Shown here one piece after another: positions 9,229-17,197 of a DNA stretch of 62,214 nt. This DNA is from Legionella yabuuchiae (lineage in GTDB: Bacteria; Pseudomonadota; Gammaproteobacteria; Legionellales; Legionellaceae). The stretch is taken from the NCBI RefSeq assembly GCF_900640115.1, contig NZ_CAAAIW010000017.1, forward strand, positions 1 to 62,214, given 5' to 3'. Under the pieces are notes generated by a model, which did no database searches, was not told the DNA's origin, and saw nothing but the letters and a program-made list of their open reading frames with translations. The stretch's first letter is position 1. Each line of letters begins with the position of its first letter. The position numbers were made by a program, and so were the translations under genes.

Positions 9229-9256
9229 AACCTCGTACACGGTACGGGGTTTTTTA
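9229..9256 (+). terminator. Rho-independent terminator
   Basis: AACCTCGTAC pairs with GTACGGGGTT (one wobble pair) around a 3-base loop and is followed by a T-run. It ends the OMP array. Confidence 0.88.
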
Positions 9257-9338
9257 TTCGTTTAAACTAGCTAGTTCATAGTCTTTAACACCCTTTGTTT
9301 AGCCTTCTATTTCGCTAGTATCTCTCGCTTAGGTTCTA

Positions 9339-9344
9339 TATAAT
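9339..9344 (+). promoter_or_regulatory. Candidate -10 of the LbtU-like gene
   Basis: A perfect TATAAT lies 39 bases before the ATG at 9383. The best spaced -35 (TAGTAT) is poor. I looked for a Fur box here because of the suspected siderophore role and saw no convincing one. Confidence 0.4.
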
Positions 9345-9382
9345 TCATCGCGAAGTAAAAAAAATAAACAGGAGTCTCTCTC

Positions 9383-10984
9383 ATGAAGCATAAAGCTCTT
9401 ATTGTGGCCATGGCCGTTTGTTCCTTCCAGCTGTTGGCTGCCACTGATAAAGAGCAATTGCAGCTTGAAGTTCAGCGCTTAAAGCAACAAACTCAAGCAC
9501 TGCAGTCGCAAATTGAACATTTAAATCGCAAGATCAACCAAACTACTAAACGCCAAAACACTCATCTTGCTCAGGCGACAAAGACCTCATCGAATACTCG
9601 CGTTCTTGCTTCCAACTCAACGTCCAAACGAACCCCAACCCCTGCAGAGCCGATCCACAGTAGTGCGGTGACCGTGCATGCGTTTGACGAGCATCCAGAA
9701 TCATTAGGGTTTTATCCAACGGCATTAATTGCTGATCACCAGGTAGTCACTTATATCGCAGGAACACCGATTGTGGCTTCACCGTTTTTGGGAAGTCGTC
9801 CTGCATTTGATGGCTCCGATTATATTGTAAACATCTCGAGCATTAACCGTGATGTTCGTTTGATGCAACAGCGACGGCGGATGTATCATGCGTATGAAGC
9901 ATTAGGTTATCCAGCCCCTGATTTGCCGATTATTGCGTTAAGTGGCGCAGTCGTGCCTTCGGGCTCAATAGGTCGCACTTACTTTCGTAACACGACTTCG
10001 GACTGGACACTTGGTACCAGCGAGATGGACGTGGCAGCGGCTCTGAATAACATGGTTGAGGGATACATGGCGTTGGCTTACGATGATACGCCTCCTTTGG
10101 CCAACCGTCAGCGGGTTTCGAACGCTTCTGTCTTTTTGAATATGGGTTTTGTGAATATCGGCAACTTGGATAAAAGCCCTTTTTATTTTACGGCGGGGCA
10201 ATTATTCGTTCCTTTTGGCCGTTTTTCATCGGCCATGATCAGCGCACCCTTGACCATGATGTTAGCCCGTACCAAAGAGCGACCATTTATTCTTGGTTAT
10301 AAATCTCAAACCTCAACTGGGCCTTTTGCAGCAATTTATGGCTTTAAGGGCGATACAACACTTGGAGGCTCGGGTGTTGGAGGCATAAATTGGGGTTATG
10401 TGTTTGGCCGCGGTGATGTGTCTGGAGAAGTTGGAGCAGGCGTTATGAGCTCGATTAACGATTCATCAGGCATGCAGTTTACAGGCTCAGTCCCAGGCAC
10501 AACGTTTGGTGGATTTGCATCGATCACCAACGGTAATGAAGCGGTCAAGAAAATACCAACCGTCGATGTTCATGGAAATATCAGCATAGACCGCTATAAT
10601 TTTACCGCAGAATGGGTAGGAACAACCCGTCGTTTTAGACCACAAGACTTGAGCTTTAATGGTCGAGGCGCTAGTCCCCAAGCCGCTCAACTTGAGGCAG
10701 GCGTTACGTTTATGGCGTTCAACAAACCCTCGTCCCTGGCGTTAGGCTACCAGTGGTCAAAAAATGCGTTGGCTTTAAATATTCCAAAACAGCGAATCAA
10801 CGGCGTCTTTAATACCTCGATTTGGAAGGACACGGTCGAAAGCATTGAGTTTCGTCATGACATCGATTACAAGAGTAATCAATTTGCTAATGGTGCAGCT
10901 CCTGCTGGTGTAACTAATGTCAATACCGTTGGTACTGGAAAATCCGCAGATACCTTGCTGGCCCAAATTGGGGTTTATTTCTAG
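9383..10984 (+). CDS. LbtU-like outer-membrane siderophore porin (DUF3573 family)
   Basis: The 533-residue precursor has a signal peptide ending near QLLAA. A short coiled coil follows (about residues 23-60, Leu/Gln-rich heptads), then a Ser/Thr/Pro linker to about residue 95, a conserved block with GTPIVASPFLGS and SINRDVRLMQQRRR (130-170), and alternating barrel-like strands to a C-terminal aromatic (IGVYF). This layout matches my recollection of Legionella LbtU, the TonB-independent legiobactin receptor, and of the related Francisella FslE/FupA proteins. Substrate identity is inference: no lbtA, lbtB or lbtC gene is adjacent, and the gene stands alone with its own promoter. It could be a paralogue with another substrate. 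A hairpin (AGCCGAAA/TTTTCGGCT, 10999-11024) follows without a T-run. Confidence 0.6.
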   Translation: MKHKALIVAMAVCSFQLLAATDKEQLQLEVQRLKQQTQALQSQIEHLNRKINQTTKRQNTHLAQATKTSSNTRVLASNSTSKRTPTPAEPIHSSAVTVHAFDEHPESLGFYPTALIADHQVVTYIAGTPIVASPFLGSRPAFDGSDYIVNISSINRDVRLMQQRRRMYHAYEALGYPAPDLPIIALSGAVVPSGSIGRTYFRNTTSDWTLGTSEMDVAAALNNMVEGYMALAYDDTPPLANRQRVSNASVFLNMGFVNIGNLDKSPFYFTAGQLFVPFGRFSSAMISAPLTMMLARTKERPFILGYKSQTSTGPFAAIYGFKGDTTLGGSGVGGINWGYVFGRGDVSGEVGAGVMSSINDSSGMQFTGSVPGTTFGGFASITNGNEAVKKIPTVDVHGNISIDRYNFTAEWVGTTRRFRPQDLSFNGRGASPQAAQLEAGVTFMAFNKPSSLALGYQWSKNALALNIPKQRINGVFNTSIWKDTVESIEFRHDIDYKSNQFANGAAPAGVTNVNTVGTGKSADTLLAQIGVYF

Positions 10985-11224
10985 CGGCAAATCATCATAG
11001 CCGAAACGCTCTGTCTTTTCGGCTCAAACAAACGTTTTGTAAAACACAGCCTAATGTTTTGATTGAATCGAGCCGGCGACAGAGGCTAGATCATTTCTCT
11101 ATCCAGGACAAACAAATCTGTACTCTCTAGATAGCCACACAAGCTTCGCTGGTTTGCAATGACGGTAGGTCTTTGAAATTGTGCTATCTTTATAACAGTG
11201 AGCCAATTAAAGGGAAGTTTGTCT

Positions 11225-12559
11225 ATGTCAGTCGTCCCACAATTCATATCATTGAACCAATTAGTACCGCGATCGATTTTTATTTTCTTATTTCTTTTTC
11301 TACTGCTGCAAAACGCGTTCGCGACGAAAGTGCTTAAACTTCAAGTATCGGGTGGCATTGGTCCTGCTACAGCAGATTATTTAGTCCGTGGGATTGATAA
11401 GGGTCAAAACGCAGCGTTGATCATAATTCAACTGGATACTCCAGGAGGGCTTGTTAAATCCACAAGACAAATTGTTAAAGCCATCCTTACCTCTCGTACG
11501 CCTATCGTAACCTACGTGGCCCCAAGTGGCGCACGCGCCGCCAGTGCGGGAACCTTTCTATTGTATGCAAGCACCATTGCGGCTATGGCGCCAGGCACGC
11601 ATCTAGGTGCAGCAAGCCCGGTGGATTTAATGGGCGGCGGGGGCGATAAGGCGGAGGGTAAAAAGAATCAATCGATTATGGAAAAAAAAATGACCAGTGA
11701 TGCTGTGGCCTATATTCGTTCTCTAGCACAGCTTCGTGGTCGTAATGCAGAATTTGCAGAAAAAGCTGTTCTTGAAGCAGCAACGCTTACGGCGACAGAA
11801 GCTCTGAAGGGAGGAGTGATTAATCTGATCGCAAAAGATACCAACGCGCTGCTCACCAAACTGGATGGAACCATGGTCAAGCAAGATGGTCGTGAAATTA
11901 AACTTAATTTAAACAATCCTGAAATCGAAACCTTACAACCAGATTGGCGAATGAGGATTTTGTTAGTCATTGCCGATCCAACGATTGCCTATATGCTTCT
12001 CTTGTTAGGAATTTACGGCATATTTTTCGAATTAGTTAATCCAGGATTTATTGCTCCTGGTGTCATTGGTGCAGTAGCTCTCGTAATGGCACTGTACGCA
12101 TTGCAGTTACTCCCGGTAAATTACGCAGGGTTAGCGCTTATTGTGCTGGGTATAATTTTTGTGGTGGCAGAAGCATTTGCCCCGAGTTTTGGGGCTTTAG
12201 GATTTGGTGGGACGATTGCGTTTATTGTGGGCTCCATTCTATTAATTGATACTGAGCAGCAAACCTATCAAATTGCTTGGTCTGCCATATGGGCAATGGC
12301 TGCCGCGAATGTCATCGTATTTGTGGTATTGTTGGGTATGGCCATTAAAGCCAGACGTGAACCTGTACAGCATGGCACCAAAGCGCTCATTGGGGCAAAG
12401 GGACGGACGCTGGATACGATTGATCCAGAGGGGCAAGCGGTGATTCGAGGCGAAATCTGGCGTATTCGCGCACAAAAACCAATCCCTGCCGATAAGCCTA
12501 TTGAAGTCATTGATGCCGATGGACTAACTCTGGAAGCGAAAGAAATAAAAGGAGATTAA
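11225..12559 (+). CDS. NfeD-family membrane-bound serine protease (ClpP-class)
   Basis: The 444-residue protein has a signal anchor (residues 17-33), a ClpP-fold serine protease domain (about 38-230), four or five membrane spans (about 250-385) and a C-terminal OB-fold NfeD domain (about 390-444). The catalytic Ser is S107 in the A-S-A-G motif, and the partner Lys is probably in KK at 154-155, by analogy with archaeal PH1510. Such proteases cleave membrane or stomatin partners. The next gene, one base after the stop, is the slipin partner, the classic gene pair. Start: ATG 11225 with AGGGAAG seven bases before it; the frame is open from GTG 11198. Confidence 0.9.
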   Translation: MSVVPQFISLNQLVPRSIFIFLFLFLLLQNAFATKVLKLQVSGGIGPATADYLVRGIDKGQNAALIIIQLDTPGGLVKSTRQIVKAILTSRTPIVTYVAPSGARAASAGTFLLYASTIAAMAPGTHLGAASPVDLMGGGGDKAEGKKNQSIMEKKMTSDAVAYIRSLAQLRGRNAEFAEKAVLEAATLTATEALKGGVINLIAKDTNALLTKLDGTMVKQDGREIKLNLNNPEIETLQPDWRMRILLVIADPTIAYMLLLLGIYGIFFELVNPGFIAPGVIGAVALVMALYALQLLPVNYAGLALIVLGIIFVVAEAFAPSFGALGFGGTIAFIVGSILLIDTEQQTYQIAWSAIWAMAAANVIVFVVLLGMAIKARREPVQHGTKALIGAKGRTLDTIDPEGQAVIRGEIWRIRAQKPIPADKPIEVIDADGLTLEAKEIKGD

Positions 12560-12560
12560 T

Positions 12561-13319
12561 ATGGGTGCGTTTTTAGGGGTTTTAGCCGTAATTTTGTTTT
12601 TTCTCGTGGTGTCCATGTTTAAGGTTCTTAGAGAATATGAGCGAGGGGTTGTGTTTATGCTGGGTCGATTTTGGCGGGTTAAGGGGCCAGGTCTGGTGAT
12701 CCTTATTCCCATTGTGCAGCAAATTGTACGCGTGGATTTACGAACCGTGGTGATGGATGTTCCTAGCCAAGATGTGATTTCACGCGATAACGTCTCGGTT
12801 CGGGTTAATGCGGTCTTATATTTCAGGGTGGTTGAGCCGAAAAACGCAATTATTCAAGTTGAAAACTATTTCGAAGCCACCAGTCAGTTGGCACAAACCA
12901 CACTGCGGTCGGTGCTTGGCCAACATGAGTTGGATGAAATGCTTGCTGAACGTGAGCGATTAAATAGCGATGTCCAAAAAATCCTTGATTCGCAAACGGA
13001 TGGTTGGGGAATTAAAGTATCCAACGTGGAAATTAAACACGTCGATCTGGACGAAAGTATGATTCGAGCCATAGCCAAACAAGCAGAAGCGGAACGGGAT
13101 AGACGAGCCAAAGTGATTCATGCAGAAGGCGAATTGCAAGCTTCTGAAAAATTATCTCAAGCGGCAGAGGTCTTAGCGAAACACCCGCAAGCCATGCAGC
13201 TTCGCTATTTGCAAACTTTATCGGGAATAGCAAGCGGCAATAATGCCTCCACGATCGTCTTTCCCATGCCCATGGAGCTTGGCGAATTTCTAGGTCGTAT
13301 CGTAACACCAAAAGAGTAA
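12561..13319 (+). CDS. Slipin/stomatin-like SPFH-domain protein
   Basis: The 252-residue membrane protein has one N-terminal hydrophobic segment (residues 3-20) and an SPFH/band-7 domain. Its landmarks are [13 protein letters not shown], the [12 protein letters not shown] block, and the [17 protein letters not shown] and [12 protein letters not shown] segments. A helical Ala/Glu-rich tail follows. Slipins form oligomeric rings at membrane microdomains and pair with NfeD proteases. It lies in one operon with the NfeD gene, spaced by a single base, with the RBS AAAGGAG inside the 3' end of NfeD. It is distinct from HflK/HflC and from the longer QmcA. Confidence 0.92.
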   Translation: MGAFLGVLAVILFFLVVSMFKVLREYERGVVFMLGRFWRVKGPGLVILIPIVQQIVRVDLRTVVMDVPSQDVISRDNVSVRVNAVLYFRVVEPKNAIIQVENYFEATSQLAQTTLRSVLGQHELDEMLAERERLNSDVQKILDSQTDGWGIKVSNVEIKHVDLDESMIRAIAKQAEAERDRRAKVIHAEGELQASEKLSQAAEVLAKHPQAMQLRYLQTLSGIASGNNASTIVFPMPMELGEFLGRIVTPKE

Positions 13320-13445
13320 CTCGGTTTTCGCCTGGATGAAGCCAACGGTGTAATTCAAGAGGTATGGCACAGAACTTGGCTTTCCTTCCTACCTGGAATA
13401 TGGTAAAACGTATTGGTTTTTCGTTTATCAGGGGAGAAAGTAACT

Positions 13446-14012
13446 ATGGCGCTGAAGTCCGATCGTTGGATAGAAATGATGGCTATGGAACACGGTATGA
13501 TCTCCCCTTATCAGCGAGGACAGGTCAGAGAGTGTGAAGGAAATAAAATTATTTCTTACGGCGTTTCAAGTTATGGGTATGACGTTCGATGTTCCAATGA
13601 GTTTAAAATATTTACAAATATTAACTCGGCGATTGTGGATCCCAAAGCGTTTGATGAAAACAGCTTTGTCGATGTGCAATCCGATGTATGCATCATCCCG
13701 CCAAATTCGTTTGCATTAGCGAGAACCGTCGAATACTTTCGCATTCCCCGTAATGTTCTTACTATCTGCCTTGGCAAATCGACCTATGCTCGTTGTGGAA
13801 TCATTGTGAATGTCACGCCCTTAGAGCCTGAATGGGAAGGGCATGTGACATTAGAATTTTCAAACACCACACCATTGCCTGCTAAAATTTATGCGAATGA
13901 AGGGGTTGCTCAAATGGTTTTCCTAGAGTCCGATGAAGTTTGTGCGGTGTCTTATCGCGATAGAAGTGGAAAATACCAGGGGCAGACGGGGGTAACCCTA
14001 CCAAGAACCTAA
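13446..14012 (+). CDS. dcd: dCTP deaminase
   Basis: The 188-residue enzyme deaminates dCTP to dUTP, the main source of dUMP for thymidylate in gammaproteobacteria. Motifs seen are [26 protein letters not shown], the [11 protein letters not shown] block, [17 protein letters not shown] with the catalytic Glu, and a C-terminal [11 protein letters not shown] lid. ATG 13446 is chosen because MALKSDRWI is the family N-terminus and GGGGAGAAAG precedes it. The gene stands alone and converges on ihfB. Confidence 0.95.
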   Translation: MALKSDRWIEMMAMEHGMISPYQRGQVRECEGNKIISYGVSSYGYDVRCSNEFKIFTNINSAIVDPKAFDENSFVDVQSDVCIIPPNSFALARTVEYFRIPRNVLTICLGKSTYARCGIIVNVTPLEPEWEGHVTLEFSNTTPLPAKIYANEGVAQMVFLESDEVCAVSYRDRSGKYQGQTGVTLPRT

Positions 14013-14038
14013 ATCCGATCAAAGAAGATGATAACCCC

Positions 14039-14347
14039 TTAATCTTCTTTGATCGGCATTTCTTTTCGAGAAGCATCTACTCGCTCCCGTAATTCTTTTC
14101 CTGGTTTAAAGTGAGGGCTGTATTTCGCTTCGGTCACCACTTTTTCTCCAGTCTTTGGGTTATGCGCATTACGGGGCGGACGGTAATGCAAAGAAAAACT
14201 CCCAAAACCGCGAATTTCAATGCGATCGCCTTCAATGAGTGCGTTACTCATTAGATTAAGAATGTAATTGACGCCTTCAGAGACCTTTTTTTCTGGAAGA
14301 TGAGTCATTTCCGCTGCGATGTTATCAATTAACTCTGATTTAATCAT
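14039..14347 (-). CDS. ihfB: Integration host factor beta subunit
   Basis: The 102-residue protein matches IHF-beta. The N-terminus is [10 protein letters not shown], the [15 protein letters not shown] block forms the start of the DNA-binding arm, the arm tip is [12 protein letters not shown], and [16 protein letters not shown] follows. IHF-alpha/beta heterodimers bend DNA sharply. In L. pneumophila IHF is known to act in the post-exponential transmissive phase. Start: ATG 14347, seven bases after AGGTGG. The gene usually upstream in other gammaproteobacteria (rpsA) is not here. Confidence 0.95.
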   Translation of the reverse strand: MIKSELIDNIAAEMTHLPEKKVSEGVNYILNLMSNALIEGDRIEIRGFGSFSLHYRPPRNAHNPKTGEKVVTEAKYSPHFKPGKELRERVDASRKEMPIKED

Positions 14348-14554
14348 ATCCACCTCGTTTAGCCACTTGGTCCAATACCAACAAATACAACAGGTGATTG
14401 TTCGCAATCTGTTTCACGTAAACTGCTTAATGTGCAGCGATTTGAGCAGCCATCCCTTTTTAGACATTACGTTATTAGTATAGACCGCTTAAGAAATTAT
14501 TCAATGTTATCAACCGACTGGGTTTCCATTAACCGGATCATGAAGCGCATTTCG

Positions 14555-15271
14555 TTAATTGATTTTGCGATAAATATAAGCCTGTACGATTCCCCAGCTC
14601 ATTTGAATAGGGTTCTTGTATAAGAGACAAAAGCGAGATGTGTCTAATGGTTTGCTGGTTGTGATGACGATGGTGTTTTCTTTTACCATGGAAAGCCGTT
14701 GGCTTAATTGCTGCCAGACTGGACCTATAAAAGAGGTAGCATTGATAAAAATCAGGGTTGCATTGCTAAAGTCGACGTCTATGAAATTTTGGTTGATCAA
14801 TCTTACTCGCGCTGCTCGAGCATGATATTCGGGACGTTTTTTTAAACGCTCGCGCTGCACGAGTGCGGCTTGGTGTAAGGCTGTAAACAATTCAACCCCA
14901 ATACTTTGTTTTACTCCAAATACCATTGCACAAGCGAGTACTGCTTTACCCGTACCGCTTCCTAAATCGTAAAAAATGGTATCTTCACAGGGATTGACCA
15001 AGCACAGCAGTGCTATGAAGGAAAGAAAGTTAATTTCACCATAGACATAGTCTAAGGAATCCTGATTGCTTCTTGCTTTCTTGGATATAATAAAACCGTT
15101 AACCTCTTCATATAAGTCATTAAAAGCGTTTTCATGATGTTTTAAACGAAGCTTATGCTGCCAGCGGATATACTTCACCCACGCAATGACGTGAGGTAAA
15201 ACAAGTATTGACAACATGACCAGCATTAAAAGAATGCTGATCATGACCTGAGTTACGTTTATTATATCCAC
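14555..15271 (-). CDS. Membrane-anchored class I methyltransferase with DOT1-like motifs
   Basis: The 238-residue product has an N-terminal membrane span (about residues 8-30), a basic linker and a SAM-dependent methyltransferase domain. The motif order resembles eukaryotic DOT1: YGE (near residue 88), the SAM loop FYDLGSGTGKAVL, IGVE, NFIDVDF, then IFINATSF where DOT1 has IFVNNFAFG, followed by TSKPLD and MSWGIVQAYIY. In DOT1 these build the SAM pocket and Lys channel. The target is unknown; bacterial members may act on proteins other than histones. I prefer the GTG start at 15271, ten bases after the upstream stop and preceded by AAGAG; a TTG at 15310 is possible. It forms an operon with the coiled-coil gene. 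Confidence 0.65.
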   Translation of the reverse strand: MDIINVTQVMISILLMLVMLSILVLPHVIAWVKYIRWQHKLRLKHHENAFNDLYEEVNGFIISKKARSNQDSLDYVYGEINFLSFIALLCLVNPCEDTIFYDLGSGTGKAVLACAMVFGVKQSIGVELFTALHQAALVQRERLKKRPEYHARAARVRLINQNFIDVDFSNATLIFINATSFIGPVWQQLSQRLSMVKENTIVITTSKPLDTSRFCLLYKNPIQMSWGIVQAYIYRKIN

Positions 15272-15281
15272 ATAAGCGCTC

Positions 15282-16019
15282 TTATACTTTTTGAGTTCCT
15301 TGCTCTCCAAGGATTTTAACCTTCTCCTGGTAGGTTAATTTGGACCAGGCATTCATCAATAGTTTTCCAGCGCCGCGCTCATTGACCGCACGCTCATGCG
15401 TTTCCCAAGGAAATTCGTCACTAACATAAAGACCAATAGCAAAGGCTGTGACGAGGGTGGTCATAAAAGTTAAAGCTACCGTGCGCCATTGAAATCGCGC
15501 AAGAAGCTTATTGCTGATGCGAATGGCATGAGAGGCTGACATTTCAACTTTCTGACAACTTTCATTAGCAATGCGTGCAAACTGCTTAACATCGTAGTGA
15601 GAGAGTTGACCATTCATGGATTCCAGCGCTTTGGTACTGTGTTCTGATAGTTGTTCGACCGCCGCTTTGCTTAAGTCCTTTAGTTCAACGTTACAATCAG
15701 AAAGTTCTTTTAACACACTGGCTTTCGTTTCTTTCATAGCCTGTAAATATTCCTGGGCCTGTTTTAAGGCGTTATCGGTCGTTAAGCGAAATTTGGACAA
15801 ACCAGCGGCTGTGAACATTTCTTGGACGGATTCAAGTTCAACTTGTAGGGCTTGTAGCTGTTGTTGAAAGGTGGTTTGGTGGGCGAGTGCTTTTTGCTCA
15901 ATTTCATGACGCCATTCGAGCATTTTGGTTTCAGCCAGCTCAAAATAAGCGATAAATTCACCCGTTCTCCTGAGTAACTCTTTTAATCGTGCAATGTCTT
16001 GCTCATCTAACTGCTCCAT
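15282..16019 (-). CDS. Coiled-coil protein with one C-terminal membrane span, function unknown
   Basis: I recognise no named family. The 245-residue product is mostly helical. Residues 1-150 are rich in Glu, Gln, Ala and Leu with heptad spacing, which suggests a long coiled coil. A membrane span follows (about residues 178-198), then a C-terminal tail of some 45 residues beginning SDEFPWETHERAVNERGAG. This shape resembles small membrane proteins of conjugation or mobilisation loci, but no other such gene is nearby. ATG 16019 is chosen because a perfect AGGAGG lies four bases upstream; the frame from 16040 has none. It is the first gene of the unit with the DOT1-like methyltransferase. Confidence 0.6.
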   Translation of the reverse strand: MEQLDEQDIARLKELLRRTGEFIAYFELAETKMLEWRHEIEQKALAHQTTFQQQLQALQVELESVQEMFTAAGLSKFRLTTDNALKQAQEYLQAMKETKASVLKELSDCNVELKDLSKAAVEQLSEHSTKALESMNGQLSHYDVKQFARIANESCQKVEMSASHAIRISNKLLARFQWRTVALTFMTTLVTAFAIGLYVSDEFPWETHERAVNERGAGKLLMNAWSKLTYQEKVKILGEQGTQKV

Positions 16020-16198
16020 GTGGCCTCCTTGATGACTCATGTCGCATTTGGGTTTAGGTGTTTACGCTAAACCGCTCTTAGCAATCTTTTACATCACGTC
16101 AAAACCACATGATGTACTCCCGCATCGTAACTCCATTTTGATTTGGGAATTTAACTGCTACAGTTGATTATACCGAAGATAGTTCAAAATGCGATATT

Positions 16199-16294
16199 TA
16201 TACCCGTGATCGTTCAAAATGCGTGATTTATGCGTTTTTCTTTTTCGACCTGCCGCATTTTAAAGCGCTCGCATTTTGAACGATCACGGGTATA
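16199..16294. repeat. MITE-like palindromic repeat, short 96-bp form
   Basis: The element begins TATACCCGTGATCGTTCAAA and ends with the exact inverse: the 25-base arms 16199-16223 and 16270-16294 pair perfectly. It lacks most of the central palindrome of the long form. A degenerate arm (TTCAAAATGCGATATT, from 16182) precedes it. The right end is 40 bases before the hydrolase start, so it lies in that gene's promoter region. Confidence 0.9.
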
Positions 16295-16333
16295 TAAACT
16301 CAATAGACTTACAATCCGGTTTAGGACAATAAA

Positions 16334-17125
16334 ATGATAAAACAATTTCTCTTAATAACACTGGCCGTGTTTGGATTATTTTTGTTGTTGACCTATATTT
16401 GGCAACGAAGCCTAATTTATTTACCGATAAAAAAAGCGCCTAAGTTATCGGAATTTCATGCCGAAGATATGCAAGAAGTTCAAATAACTACAGCCGATGG
16501 CTTGTCCTTACTTTCCTGGTATAAGCCCGCACAAAACGATAGACCGACCTTTTTATATCTCCATGGCAACGCTGGTCATATTGGTTATCGTGTTCCTTTA
16601 ATCCGAGATTATATGAATGAAGGATATGGCGTGTTTTTATTAGAATATCGTGGCTATGGCGGCAATCCGGGTCAACCCACGGAGCAAGGGTTGTATGAGG
16701 ATGGTCGCGCGGCTATCAATTATTTGCTGCAACAAGGTGTTAAGCCAAGCCGCATTGTTTTATTTGGTGAATCTTTAGGAACTGGGGTTGCAACCAAGAT
16801 CGCAACCGAACAACAAGTATGTGCGGTTATTTTACAATCTCCATTTACCTCTCTGGTTGAATTAAGCCGTTATCACTACCCTTGGATTGTTTTAAAACCC
16901 TGGGATCGTTTTGAGTCTCTGAGTCGCATTGATGCCATCAACGCCCCAATTCTTGTTGCCCATGGAAAACAGGATCATATTGTTCCCTTCAAACAAGGTA
17001 TAGCTATTTATGAACAAGCGAAAGAACCCAAAAAGATGATTGTTCTTGAACGGGGCCATAATGATTTATGGAGTCATGCTTATTCAAAACAAGTTCATGC
17101 CTTTGTTAACCGGCATTGCAGTTAA
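16334..17125 (+). CDS. Alpha/beta hydrolase (BEM46/ABHD13-like), membrane-anchored
   Basis: The 263-residue protein has an N-terminal membrane anchor (residues 5-23) and an alpha/beta hydrolase domain. The oxyanion HGNAG is at about 78-82, the nucleophile elbow GESLG at about 150, the acid near HGKQDH, and the catalytic His in ERGHND. It is close to the YfhR/BEM46 family of serine hydrolases, whose physiological substrates are mostly unknown. It probably sits on the periplasmic or cytoplasmic face of the inner membrane. The gene stands alone, its upstream region being occupied by a MITE-like repeat. Confidence 0.85.
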   Translation: MIKQFLLITLAVFGLFLLLTYIWQRSLIYLPIKKAPKLSEFHAEDMQEVQITTADGLSLLSWYKPAQNDRPTFLYLHGNAGHIGYRVPLIRDYMNEGYGVFLLEYRGYGGNPGQPTEQGLYEDGRAAINYLLQQGVKPSRIVLFGESLGTGVATKIATEQQVCAVILQSPFTSLVELSRYHYPWIVLKPWDRFESLSRIDAINAPILVAHGKQDHIVPFKQGIAIYEQAKEPKKMIVLERGHNDLWSHAYSKQVHAFVNRHCS

Positions 17126-17136
17126 ACTCTACAAGG

Positions 17137-17156
17137 TTAATATTTCCTTAATTTAA
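17137..17156 (+). promoter_or_regulatory. Tandem PmrA-type operator
   Basis: GTTAATATT, two bases (TC) and CTTAATTTA match the known Legionella PmrA box, a tandem cTTAATatT repeat with a 2-base gap and 11-base period. It ends 41 bases before the ATG of the OTU-like gene. In L. pneumophila and Coxiella, PmrA boxes of this form mark many Dot/Icm effector genes. A TA-rich -10 could lie within 17150-17165. Confidence 0.65.
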
Positions 17157-17197
17157 ATTTTTTAAAATGGAGGGAAGAGAAACAAAAGGAGTTCATT

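Noticed and set aside
9259-9382. Fur box expected before an LbtU-like gene
   Set aside because: No 19-base GATAAT-type palindrome was found by eye in the promoter region.
15282-16019. Conjugation or mobilisation locus
   Set aside because: The coiled-coil protein alone resembles such proteins in shape, but no relaxase, coupling protein or oriT-like sequence is nearby.
16060-16110. CpxR-like GTAAA-N6 direct repeat upstream of the coiled-coil gene
   Set aside because: Only the first half-site fits; the second (CTAAG) matches at three of five positions.
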